From NCBI GenBank assembly GCA_021825925.1, contig JAKAFP010000006.1:171059-235058 (forward strand): DNA of 64,000 bases, in the 5' to 3' direction. The translations under genes were made by a program, and so were the position numbers. Below are positions 8,781-16,232 of the stretch, piece by piece (the first letter of the stretch is position 1; each line of letters opens with the position of its first letter). This DNA is from Chloroflexota bacterium. GTDB taxonomy: Bacteria; Chloroflexota; Anaerolineae; Anaerolineales; Anaerolineaceae. The notes under the pieces were generated by a model, which saw only the letters and a program-made list of their open reading frames with translations, was not told the origin of the DNA and ran no database searches.

Positions 8781-9438
8781 TATCATCCTCGATATCCAGT
8801 GTATTGCTTTGGTCTTTTTCCAACTCACGGATCAAGTCCCTGGTAACGGGTACGATCGTCCCGTATAAGAAACCTCGCCTGGCCAGGTAAGCACTCAACT
8901 TTTTTCTAAACAATTCACGATCCTGAAAATTCAGTTTTCGCGCATATTGTGAAGCTGCCCGTGTGGCCAATTCAATGTCATCCGCGCTGTCTGCCAAAGC
9001 AGAGTCAATCATTTGTTCAGGTACACCTTTAATTCTTAGTTCATATCGCATCAAGCGTTGGCTGCGTGGATGATAGTCGTTGCGATTCTCGATCCACATT
9101 TTTGCAAATTGCTGGTCTTGAACCAGGTTTGCCCTTTTCAGCCGCTCAACTACTTGTTCGATCTCTAATGTGCTAAAACCTTTTTGCAACAATCTTTGGC
9201 GAATTTCTTTTTCTGTTCTCGGACGATAATCCAGAAGTCGTGTGGCTTTTTGATATGCCACTTCTGATGAATCCGAATTGATCAAGTAAGTGATGCGATC
9301 CTCACTGAGGAAATCGCCTACCTTCAACCAGGCCGCTACCAATCTTGAAAGTCCAAAAGCGAATTCCCCATCCAGCTCGATATTAAGCCTGTCGGGATCG
9401 TGTTTTTGAACGTGAATGGCAGTGATCTGACGTTCCAT
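8767..9438 (-). CDS. recX: Regulatory protein RecX
   Basis: A 223-residue RecX-family protein, which in characterised species binds RecA filaments and limits recombinase activity. The three-helix repeats are recognisable: RLLDYRPRTEKEIRQRLLQKGF (about 85-107), LVQDQQFAKMWIENR and KGVPEQMIDSAL. The N-terminal 70 residues (a DGEFAFGLSR strand region) are shared with longer RecX proteins. recA is not in this window; the gene is paired with rny instead. A clear intrinsic terminator hairpin ends 11 bases before its ATG, which implies premature termination control. AAAGGA is the ribosome site. Confidence 0.9.
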   Translation of the reverse strand: MERQITAIHVQKHDPDRLNIELDGEFAFGLSRLVAAWLKVGDFLSEDRITYLINSDSSEVAYQKATRLLDYRPRTEKEIRQRLLQKGFSTLEIEQVVERLKRANLVQDQQFAKMWIENRNDYHPRSQRLMRYELRIKGVPEQMIDSALADSADDIELATRAASQYARKLNFQDRELFRKKLSAYLARRGFLYGTIVPVTRDLIRELEKDQSNTLDIEDDNGKC

Positions 9439-9449
9439 GATCCTTTAAC

Positions 9450-9485
9450 AAAAAACAGCCAAATTCACTTAAAATGACTTGGCTG
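9450..9485 (-). terminator. Intrinsic terminator-like hairpin in the recX leader
   Basis: On the minus strand CAGCCAA (9479-9485) pairs with TTGGCTG (9456-9462); the 16-base loop can pair internally (CATT with AGTG). Six U follow, then the recX ribosome site. No minus-strand gene ends upstream for at least 400 bases, so it is either an attenuator of recX or the end of an unannotated small RNA. Confidence 0.65.
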
Positions 9486-9878
9486 CTGTTCTTCAATTAA
9501 CTGGATGTCAAATCGTATGGAGAATTACTGTTTTACACTGATCAGTCTATTCATTTACGGGTTCACAATATTTAGACTTGTTCAAAGAGATCCTGGTCAA
9601 TTTCTAATTCGGATAAACTCTTCTAAACGTCATTAAAGTTCGCCTCAGTGGACCCAATTCGTAAAAGAAATCTGAGAAACCAAGTGACAAAACATCCAAA
9701 CTCCAAGTGGAGTGAAAAAACTTTCCAGCCAATATAGGAATCGATCAGCAATGAGGTTTTTAAGGATTACCTCTGAATCAAATCATTCCAAGTTATTACA
9801 ATTATACATGATTTTTTACATTATTGCTTATAGATTAATCGAAAACGTGAGGTTGCATTCAAACCCATTGAATCATGC
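9486..9878. other. AT-rich intergenic region with no gene seen
   Basis: About 390 bases between the recX leader hairpin and the plus-strand membrane-protein gene. No convincing ORF with a ribosome site, no tRNA and no repeat was found. A small hairpin (CTCC/GGAG near 9701-9712) and, on the minus strand, a TATAAT at 9801-9806 without a good -35 are visible. If recX is transcribed from here, its leader is about 350 bases long; alternatively a small minus-strand RNA ends at the 9450-9485 terminator. Confidence 0.5.
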
Positions 9879-9884
9879 TACAAT
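9879..9884 (+). promoter_or_regulatory. Extended -10 element directly before a start codon (leaderless transcript likely)
   Basis: TGCTACAAT ends 6 bases before the ATG at 9891, so the transcript is predicted to begin at or within a base of the start codon. No Shine-Dalgarno sequence is present, which agrees with leaderless translation. Confidence 0.6.
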
Positions 9885-9890
9885 TAAAAA

Positions 9891-10307
9891 ATGAAAACTA
9901 AGAAGGATCAAATCCCACCTGAACCGGAACAGATTCATAAGCAACAAACCATGTTGCAAGTATTGCTACCTGTTGTCGCTGCCGGTGTGATTTGCTTGAT
10001 TGTCTGCATCGGATTACTGGTCTCCACGTACTCGGAACCTCAATCCACTGAACAGTGGGCTCAAATCTCCACCATGTTTTTGATTTTGCCTGCCCTGTTT
10101 TTAGGACTTGTTTTACTCGCACTATTGGTTTTCATGGGAATTTATGCCGGAAAATGGAACAAGAGTTGGCCTCCTGCCTTGCGCAACGTTCGCTTGATCA
10201 TCATCCATTTTGAATCACTCATTCAAGGGCTGGGGCAAAAGCCGGCACAACCCGTAATTTGGATTAAATCCGCATTTGCTGGCCTAAAGACCCTCTTTAA
10301 GAAGTAA
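9891..10307 (+). CDS. Small membrane protein of unknown function
   Basis: A 138-residue protein with a polar 20-residue N-terminus and two strong hydrophobic segments (about 24-46 and 63-87), then a basic C-terminal tail. No enzyme motif is seen and I do not recognise a family. It is followed after 20 bases by another one-helix membrane protein with its own GGAGG site, so the two are probably co-expressed. The start codon sits 6 bases after a -10 element, without a ribosome site. Confidence 0.75.
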   Translation: MKTKKDQIPPEPEQIHKQQTMLQVLLPVVAAGVICLIVCIGLLVSTYSEPQSTEQWAQISTMFLILPALFLGLVLLALLVFMGIYAGKWNKSWPPALRNVRLIIIHFESLIQGLGQKPAQPVIWIKSAFAGLKTLFKK

Positions 10308-10327
10308 CCGCACACATTGGAGGCAAG

Positions 10328-10534
10328 ATGGAAGAAAACACAAATTGGAAGACATTAACTTATATCATCGGCGGAGCTGTTGGTCTGGCCACCGGTGTAG
10401 CCGCAGCTTATTTATTCATCCGTGCACGCAGTGAATCTGAAGGTGATCACAAGATCACATCTGGCCAGGGTGTCAAAATTGGAATGGGGATCATTACCTT
10501 ATTACGCCAGATCACTGAAAGCACGACCCGATAA
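10328..10534 (+). CDS. Short single-span membrane protein
   Basis: A 68-residue protein with one glycine- and alanine-rich membrane helix (about 13-32, with GGAVGLATGVAAAYLF), followed by a positively charged stretch and a soluble tail. It resembles YtxH-like stress proteins in layout but is too short to assign. GGAGG lies 5 bases before the ATG, which supports its reality. It is the second gene of a two-gene unit. Confidence 0.7.
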   Translation: MEENTNWKTLTYIIGGAVGLATGVAAAYLFIRARSESEGDHKITSGQGVKIGMGIITLLRQITESTTR

Positions 10535-10587
10535 TTTTCAAAATAATTTTTCCAACCATGGGGGAAATTCGAATACCGAATTAATTA

Positions 10588-10593
10588 TATAAT
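10588..10593 (+). promoter_or_regulatory. -10 element directly before a start codon (leaderless transcript likely)
   Basis: A perfect TATAAT ends 5 bases before the ATG at 10599, and no Shine-Dalgarno sequence lies between. The -35 region is poor. Confidence 0.55.
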
Positions 10594-10598
10594 CCGGT

Positions 10599-11606
10599 AT
10601 GCCTGATTTTGAATTCTTTGATTTTTTGGTAGTGGGAGACATTTCCACAGAATATATCATTGATTTGCACAACCAATCTCATGCAAATGTCATTGGCGGT
10701 TCTCTTTTATATACCGCCGGAGGTCTGCGTTGTTGGACGGATAGGATTGCACTGGTCAGCCACGTTTCATCGAAATATCGCTCACATCTTGAACGGATCA
10801 AAAAAAACTACAAAATTGATTACCAGGGGATTCAGTTCCATAACGAGTCATATGATGACCGCCAGTTTCTGGGATACATATCGCCAAATGAAGTGGTATT
10901 TGAAAATCCAGTGGCTTTTTATTCAAGCCGAAAATTGAGGTTTCCAAAAGAATTATCCGGCTACATTAAAAATGATCCTGAAACCCAAAGTCATAAAAAA
11001 TTCAAATACTATCCCGAAGATTTTCCCCTCCACTACCGTGAAATTACTGCAGGCATCATTTGCTCGGCCGACCTCGCAACCCAAATTCAACTCTCTACCC
11101 TCTTATTGAATGCCTCCACAAAGAATCTGCTGATCCATTCAAATCCACAATACATGAATATATCCAATTTCGAGACCATGCCCATTTTGCTCAAAGATGC
11201 CACAGCCTTTATCACAACCTCTGATCAGCTTCGAAATTTGTTCCGCAACCGCACGACCGATCTTTGGGAAATGGCAGATCATCTCTGCGGGTTGGGCTGT
11301 GAATATCTCGTCATCAGCGACGCGGTCAATGGTTTTAACCTCTTTGATCGCAAAACAAATCGCCGGATACAATCCCCAGCTTATCCAGTCCAATGCGTGG
11401 ATCCCACGGGCATGCTTGCCTCTTTTTGCGGCGGTTTTCTCGCAGGATATAAAAGAAATTACGATCCTCTTGAGGCATTGACTTTGGGGATTGTTTCTGC
11501 ATCGTTTACGTGTGAGGGCAGCCATCCCTTCTATGGTGCGGATGCCATTCCAGGGTTGTTTCAAAATCGGCTCAAATTGATCCGAGAATTGGTGAAAATA
11601 AAATGA
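10599..11606 (+). CDS. PfkB-fold sugar-kinase homologue lacking the catalytic Asp
   Basis: A 335-residue ribokinase/PfkB-fold protein. The N-terminal signature is visible (VVGDISTEYI, then GGSLLYTAGGLRCW near 34-46). The C-terminal signature is normally DPTGAGDAFxGGF; here it reads VDPTGMLASFCGGFLAGY (residues 267-284). The GAGD anion-hole and catalytic-base segment is replaced by GMLA, so the Asp that activates the substrate hydroxyl is Ala274. The rest of the fold and the flanking frame are intact, so this is not a frameshift. It probably binds a nucleoside, sugar or nucleotide without phosphorylating it, or uses another residue. It overlaps the next gene by ATGA. Confidence 0.82.
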   Translation: MPDFEFFDFLVVGDISTEYIIDLHNQSHANVIGGSLLYTAGGLRCWTDRIALVSHVSSKYRSHLERIKKNYKIDYQGIQFHNESYDDRQFLGYISPNEVVFENPVAFYSSRKLRFPKELSGYIKNDPETQSHKKFKYYPEDFPLHYREITAGIICSADLATQIQLSTLLLNASTKNLLIHSNPQYMNISNFETMPILLKDATAFITTSDQLRNLFRNRTTDLWEMADHLCGLGCEYLVISDAVNGFNLFDRKTNRRIQSPAYPVQCVDPTGMLASFCGGFLAGYKRNYDPLEALTLGIVSASFTCEGSHPFYGADAIPGLFQNRLKLIRELVKIK

Positions 11607-12700
11607 GCATAAGTCCACATTCCAATATTATTTTGATGGCCAAAGAGATCCAGACCATCCCCTCACCCACCTTCAGTGAGATCAAACGAGCCGAATTTTT
11701 GGCGGAGAGCTTTTCCGCGCTTGCGCTTTTGGATGTGCACATAGATCCCGCCGGAAATGTCAGTGCCCGGATCAAGGGTGGTGATGCCCTGCCGTTGATC
11801 ATTTCTGCTCACCTTGATTCCGTAACGATGCCAGATGAAAAATATCCCTTGGTCGAAGGCGAGCGACAAATCACTGGTCCTGGAATAGGCGATAATGCCC
11901 TGGGTCTGGCAGCATTGGTTGAGATCGGACGAAATTTGATAACCCAAAAAACTCCACCCCCAGGCGACATCTGGCTTATTGGCAACGTCGGTGAAGAGGG
12001 ACTAGGAAACCTGAAAGGTATGCAGGGTATAGTGGATAAGTTCCAAAACCAGGTGAAAGCCTACCTGGTCTTGGAGGGAATTGGTCTGGGAATGATCCAA
12101 AATGCCGCACTGGGAATACATCGCTACAAAATTGAAGTCAATACCATGGGCGGACATGCCTGGAGCAATTACGGAGACCCCTCTGCCATCCACGAATTGG
12201 TGGCGTTATCCACCAGGATCCTGGCCATAAAACTCCCGGGTAATCCACGCAGTTCGATCAATATTGGGGCAATTTCAGGCGGTGGATCCATTAATTCCAT
12301 TGCCAGCCACGCCGAAATGCAAATTGAAATCCGGTCTGAAGATGAAATGATCCTTGAATCACTTTCAAGGACCTTGCACAAAATCGCCTCACAACCTAAA
12401 ACCTCAGAGATGAGCGTGTCCATCTCAGAAATTGGAATGCGGCCTTCAGGCAGAATAGCTGAAAACACTCCTGTGCTGCTCACGGCACAAGCCGCCCTCC
12501 GCAGCACTGGCATTTCGCCTGTCTTTGCAACCTCTTCATCGGACGCTTCTCTGCCTATCTCTCTGGGATACCCCGGCACGTGTTTGGGAATTACCTCCGG
12601 CAGGCAGGTGCATACGCCCCAGGAAACCATTGATCTCCTCGCCATTCCGAAAGGCATGGCTCAAATCTTCCACTTCATTGAGCATGTATGGGATTACTAA
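11603..12700 (+). CDS. M20-family zinc peptidase (PepT/deacylase-like)
   Basis: A 365-residue dinuclear zinc hydrolase of the M20 family. Metal and catalytic residues are visible in order: AHLDSV (His and catalytic Asp), GPGIGDNALG (bridging Asp), GNVGEEGLG (general-base Glu and metal Glu), VLEGIG (Glu or Asp ligand position) and a C-terminal His in SGRQVHTPQE. The lid domain begins at about residue 175 (MGGHAWSNYG). It probably cleaves small peptides or N-acyl amino acids. Its ATG overlaps the stop of the PfkB-like gene by 4 bases, so the pair is translationally coupled. Confidence 0.88.
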   Translation: MSISPHSNIILMAKEIQTIPSPTFSEIKRAEFLAESFSALALLDVHIDPAGNVSARIKGGDALPLIISAHLDSVTMPDEKYPLVEGERQITGPGIGDNALGLAALVEIGRNLITQKTPPPGDIWLIGNVGEEGLGNLKGMQGIVDKFQNQVKAYLVLEGIGLGMIQNAALGIHRYKIEVNTMGGHAWSNYGDPSAIHELVALSTRILAIKLPGNPRSSINIGAISGGGSINSIASHAEMQIEIRSEDEMILESLSRTLHKIASQPKTSEMSVSISEIGMRPSGRIAENTPVLLTAQAALRSTGISPVFATSSSDASLPISLGYPGTCLGITSGRQVHTPQETIDLLAIPKGMAQIFHFIEHVWDY

Positions 12701-12798
12701 AAGAGCACAATAAAAGCCTCCATTTTGATTTATTGTGGGCTTAATGTAAAATCAATGTTGTCCGGTCTTCAAAAAGCATAAAATAAGGAGCATTGCAA

Positions 12799-13776
12799 AT
12801 GGATTCATTATTGAATTTCGAGGTGAGCATTACACTTTTCCTTCAAAACCTGGGAGCATGGTTGGCCACACCGTTTCAAGCCATCTCCTTTTTGGCCACT
12901 GAAGAATTTTTCATCATGATATTACCGCTCATCTATTGGAGTATTGATTCCTTAATGGGCGTGCGTCTGGCATTTATGCTGGTGATCAGCGGAAGTTTCA
13001 ATAATTACTTCAAAATGTTGTTCCACAGTCCAAGACCATTTTGGTACGATGCAAGAGTGAAATCGTATAGCATGGAAACCGGCTTTGGGTTGCCTTCAGG
13101 TCATTCTCAGAATGCAGCCAGCCTGTTTGGAATTATGGCCGCAACGCTGCGAAAAAAAGGATTTACCATCGCCGTGTTGGTGGTAGTCTTCCTGGTGGGG
13201 CTTTCTCGACTTTATCTGGGGATGCATTTCCTGCGGGATGTCCTTACCGGATGGCTTCTTGGAGGATTATTTGTCTGGTTATATATGCGGTTTGAAAAAC
13301 CGATTGCCGGATGGTTGGGTTCAAAATCACTTTCAATGCAAATTTTCCTTAGTTTTGTACTGGCACTGGTCTTAATCCTGCTGGGATTCGGATCAAAAGC
13401 ATTATCCGCTTCATGGCAGATGCCCGCCGAGTGGATCAACAATGCCGCACTCACAGGCGGAGCGGTTCCCGACCCCTTCAACATGGAAGGGACCATCACC
13501 CTTGGCGGTGTTGCTTTTGGATTTATGACTGGCTATGCGATTTGGTTAAAAAAGTACGGTCAACCGAAGGCACTTGGGTCTGCCGTGAAACGTTTTTTGA
13601 GATATCTCGTAGGTATTATTGGAGTGGTCGCCTTATATCTTGGTTTGAAAATGATCTTTCCTGAAGAACCGTTGGCATTAGGGTTTGCACTCAGATTTGT
13701 GCGTTACACCATTATTGGCTTATGGGTCACTTATTTCGCACCATTGATTTTCAAAAAGTTGAAGTTGGAAAAATAA
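12799..13776 (+). CDS. PAP2-family membrane phosphatase
   Basis: A 325-residue integral membrane protein. The phosphatase signature is complete: KMLFHSPRP (KxxxxxxRP), LPSGHSQ (PSGH), and SRLYLGMHFLRD (SRxxxxxHxxxD). It probably dephosphorylates a lipid phosphate such as undecaprenyl pyrophosphate or phosphatidic acid, facing outwards. The C-terminal half (about 180-325) adds four or five further membrane segments of unknown role, which makes it longer than a minimal PAP2 protein. A TTG at 12793 is in frame, but AAGGAG stands 8 bases before the ATG at 12799, which is preferred. Confidence 0.9.
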   Translation: MDSLLNFEVSITLFLQNLGAWLATPFQAISFLATEEFFIMILPLIYWSIDSLMGVRLAFMLVISGSFNNYFKMLFHSPRPFWYDARVKSYSMETGFGLPSGHSQNAASLFGIMAATLRKKGFTIAVLVVVFLVGLSRLYLGMHFLRDVLTGWLLGGLFVWLYMRFEKPIAGWLGSKSLSMQIFLSFVLALVLILLGFGSKALSASWQMPAEWINNAALTGGAVPDPFNMEGTITLGGVAFGFMTGYAIWLKKYGQPKALGSAVKRFLRYLVGIIGVVALYLGLKMIFPEEPLALGFALRFVRYTIIGLWVTYFAPLIFKKLKLEK

Positions 13777-13847
13777 CACAATATTAACAAAAAGCAACGA
13801 CAATAAACTAATGATCTTGTTGTAAACAGTTTTTGATAGGAGGAAAA

Positions 13848-14066
13848 ATGAATAAAATTGGAAGTTTTGTCTTCGGCGTATTCTCCGGTGCCCTGGTAGG
13901 CGGAATCCTGGCTCTGTTATTCACGCCGCTGAAAGGAACGGATGTTCGCGCCCGTCTTGGTAACTCATTTGTTCATGTGCAAAATGAAGTAAAGACAGCT
14001 GCTCAAGCACGCATGGATGAGCTTAATCAACAATTAACCAGGCTGCAAAACAAAGCCAGCGAATAG
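13848..14066 (+). CDS. YtxH-like small membrane protein
   Basis: A 72-residue protein with one Gly/Ala/Leu-rich helix (about 6-27), then a TPLKGTDVR turn typical of YtxH-domain proteins, then an amphipathic helix. Such proteins are small envelope proteins, often stress-linked; the exact role is unknown. AGGAGG lies 4-5 bases before this ATG; an upstream in-frame TTG at 13833 would place that site inside the gene and is rejected. Confidence 0.75.
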   Translation: MNKIGSFVFGVFSGALVGGILALLFTPLKGTDVRARLGNSFVHVQNEVKTAAQARMDELNQQLTRLQNKASE

Positions 14067-14154
14067 AGCGGATATAAAGTTTTACCCTGCCTGGCTCCCA
14101 TTTCACTTCGTCGGGAGGCAGGATTCAAATATTGTCTGAGTTTGACGATTACAA

Positions 14155-14182
14155 AAAGCCAGTTCATTTCTGAACTGGCTTT
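14155..14182. terminator. Bidirectional intrinsic terminator
   Basis: A 12-base stem (14155-14166 with 14171-14182), loop TTTC, followed by a T-rich run on plus and by TTTTTG on minus. It separates the YtxH-like gene (ends 14066) from the convergent metalloprotease gene (ends 14187). Confidence 0.85.
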
Positions 14183-14186
14183 CTTT

Positions 14187-16232
14187 TTATTCTGTCAGAG
14201 TAATGGTGTATTGTGCTTCCTGCCGGGTGTATCGTGATGATCCGCTGACCACGAGGATGGGATCATCGCCGTAACAATTGGGGTCAAGCATAAAGTCCAA
14301 CTCTTCACCCGCAGAGACCATATACTTTTCAATGGGAACATCCGGGTTTGAAGTAATGATGGAAACCAAAAATGTCTGAGGGATTGCATTTTTAATTCGT
14401 GAAAATCCATCAGTCACCCAACCACCATCGCCACCTTCAAAAGTTTCTTCATAGCCAGTTTCGGGAATCCTTATATCATCAACGGCAAATCCTTCGTTGC
14501 TTAATGCACCGTCGCTGATCATTTCAAAACGCAGCCAAACTTTATGCCCTGCAAATTGGGTGAGATCAACGGTCCTGTTGATCCAACCGTTAGTCACACC
14601 ACTATAGGCACATCCAAGATCGCTATTTCCATAGACACCCTGATGCAAGCAGTATTCTGTATCAAGTACATGCCAGTTTTCGCCATCCATGCTGGATAAG
14701 ACATAGGCGTAATCGTAATCTTCTTCGAGGTCATACCAAACATCATAGCTCAAGGTTAGCTCTCCCTGGCTGCCAGAGAAATCGAATTCCCTGGTCAGGG
14801 TGGTATCCACTGAATCACCCCTATTTGACCACATAAAATTGGATTGGTTTTCACCGTTATCAGGAAGAATATTTATGGTGGGGTTTCCGGAGAACTGCAG
14901 TTTAAATGGGTTATCACACGCAATTTGAAGGTAATCAGTGCCAAATTGGTGAACACTTCCCGTTACGGCGGTGCCGTCGCATTCGTTCAACCATTCAGAT
15001 TGGGTGACCATTGGAACATCGAGGTATTGAGAATAGAAATAACGGCCGCCACCAATAGCCTGAGTGTTAACATAATTGGTGATGGTCCAATCCTGAAAGA
15101 ATGTGTCTGCGGTTAGAGTGTTTCCGGTGAGAGGATCCAACACCTGGTCGGTTTGAAAAACATTATCGAGGCTGTCGAATCCATTGAAAGGATTGGAAGC
15201 CCAATCTTGGGTAAGCTTCTCTCCAAAGCGGCCGTAAAAATAAGTAGTAAACAGGTAACTGGCACCGTAATTGAGATCATTTAGATCAGGATCGGAGGAC
15301 CAGTTGTTCAGTTGAAAATCTGGATCCCTCGTAAAGTAATAATCAAATCCGCCGGCTTCATACCCATTCACGAGGGTGGCCAAATCGGAAAACCCTTCAT
15401 TCAGCCACAACTCTTCATCAGGATCGCGATAGCCCTGAATCACATGCTGAAGCTCGTGCGCCATGGTACTCAAGGTATATGGATCGGTGATCAATTGACT
15501 ATCAGCATTGATCGCAAACATCTCATGCGCGTTGGAATATTGGTAGACATCCTTAAGGACGTAGTCTGAGGAAAGCGCATAACCTGCCAGCGATTCACCC
15601 AAGTCTTTGGCATAGAGAATAAAAATATGAGGGTCATTATCCACACCGGGGATCCACTCTGTGCCAAACATGGCGTGATCGGTCGGATATATCTGGTTTG
15701 AAAATGCGACCATGAGTGTTTTTAGATCGTCCTCATTGATCGAGATATCGTTTTCAGCCCAGAAATAAGCGTTATCGGTGGCATACCGCAAAGTCGCCAC
15801 TGTTTCAAGCATATTATCGTCGCCATCAAGCTTATAAAAAACCTCTTGATCACCAATCTGGTATTGAACAGGAGGTGTGGTCAATTGGATGGAGACTGCT
15901 GACCCGCTATGTAACCGTTCAAATATCCTGTTAAGGTCGGCCGTCGGGAGGATGGTTTTCTCAAGTTCCGCCTGTGATTGCAATGCTGATTGCAGCACAC
16001 TCTGATCCACAGCGATGGGTTGTTTTGATTCCTGTAAACCGACACTGCACACTGGTTGAGTTGGCATGGCTGGTGTGGCCACTTCTGGGATCAGATCTGG
16101 AATTAAAGGTGTAGAGGTTGAAGACAATTTATCAGCAATAAGATAAATGGCAGCACACATGCCTGAAATAAAAAGACAACCAACAACCAAGCCGATTACG
16201 ATGAAAATGATGGTTTTTTCAGATTTGTCCAT
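14187..16232 (-). CDS. Membrane-anchored extracellular zinc metalloprotease with immune-inhibitor-A-like C-terminus
   Basis: A 681-residue protein. One N-terminal membrane helix (about 7-32) is followed by a proline-rich linker and a peptidase domain with HELQHVIQ at 259-266 and the downstream NEGFSD Glu, which fits a gluzincin. The C-terminal 250 residues resemble the beta-sandwich of immune-inhibitor-A (M6) proteins (FAGHKVWLRFEMISDG, then NEGFAVDDIRI). It should act outside the cell on proteins. It overlaps the O-antigen-ligase-like gene by 14 bases and is the last gene of the Wzz-ligase unit, which suggests a link to the cell surface. The frame is open for 35 codons upstream, but that part lies inside the neighbour; ATG 16232 puts the membrane helix at the N-terminus. 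Confidence 0.83.
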   Translation of the reverse strand: MDKSEKTIIFIVIGLVVGCLFISGMCAAIYLIADKLSSTSTPLIPDLIPEVATPAMPTQPVCSVGLQESKQPIAVDQSVLQSALQSQAELEKTILPTADLNRIFERLHSGSAVSIQLTTPPVQYQIGDQEVFYKLDGDDNMLETVATLRYATDNAYFWAENDISINEDDLKTLMVAFSNQIYPTDHAMFGTEWIPGVDNDPHIFILYAKDLGESLAGYALSSDYVLKDVYQYSNAHEMFAINADSQLITDPYTLSTMAHELQHVIQGYRDPDEELWLNEGFSDLATLVNGYEAGGFDYYFTRDPDFQLNNWSSDPDLNDLNYGASYLFTTYFYGRFGEKLTQDWASNPFNGFDSLDNVFQTDQVLDPLTGNTLTADTFFQDWTITNYVNTQAIGGGRYFYSQYLDVPMVTQSEWLNECDGTAVTGSVHQFGTDYLQIACDNPFKLQFSGNPTINILPDNGENQSNFMWSNRGDSVDTTLTREFDFSGSQGELTLSYDVWYDLEEDYDYAYVLSSMDGENWHVLDTEYCLHQGVYGNSDLGCAYSGVTNGWINRTVDLTQFAGHKVWLRFEMISDGALSNEGFAVDDIRIPETGYEETFEGGDGGWVTDGFSRIKNAIPQTFLVSIITSNPDVPIEKYMVSAGEELDFMLDPNCYGDDPILVVSGSSRYTRQEAQYTITLTE

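Noticed and set aside
10599..11606. PfkB-like gene as a pseudogene
   Set aside because: The frame is full length, without stops or frameshifts, and coupled to the next gene; only the active-site segment differs, so it is reported as a degenerate but intact protein.
12707..12738. Hairpin with 9-base arms (CACAATAAA/TTTATTGTG) after the M20 peptidase gene
   Set aside because: AT-rich stem, 14-base loop and no U-tract; not listed as a terminator, though a processing signal is possible.
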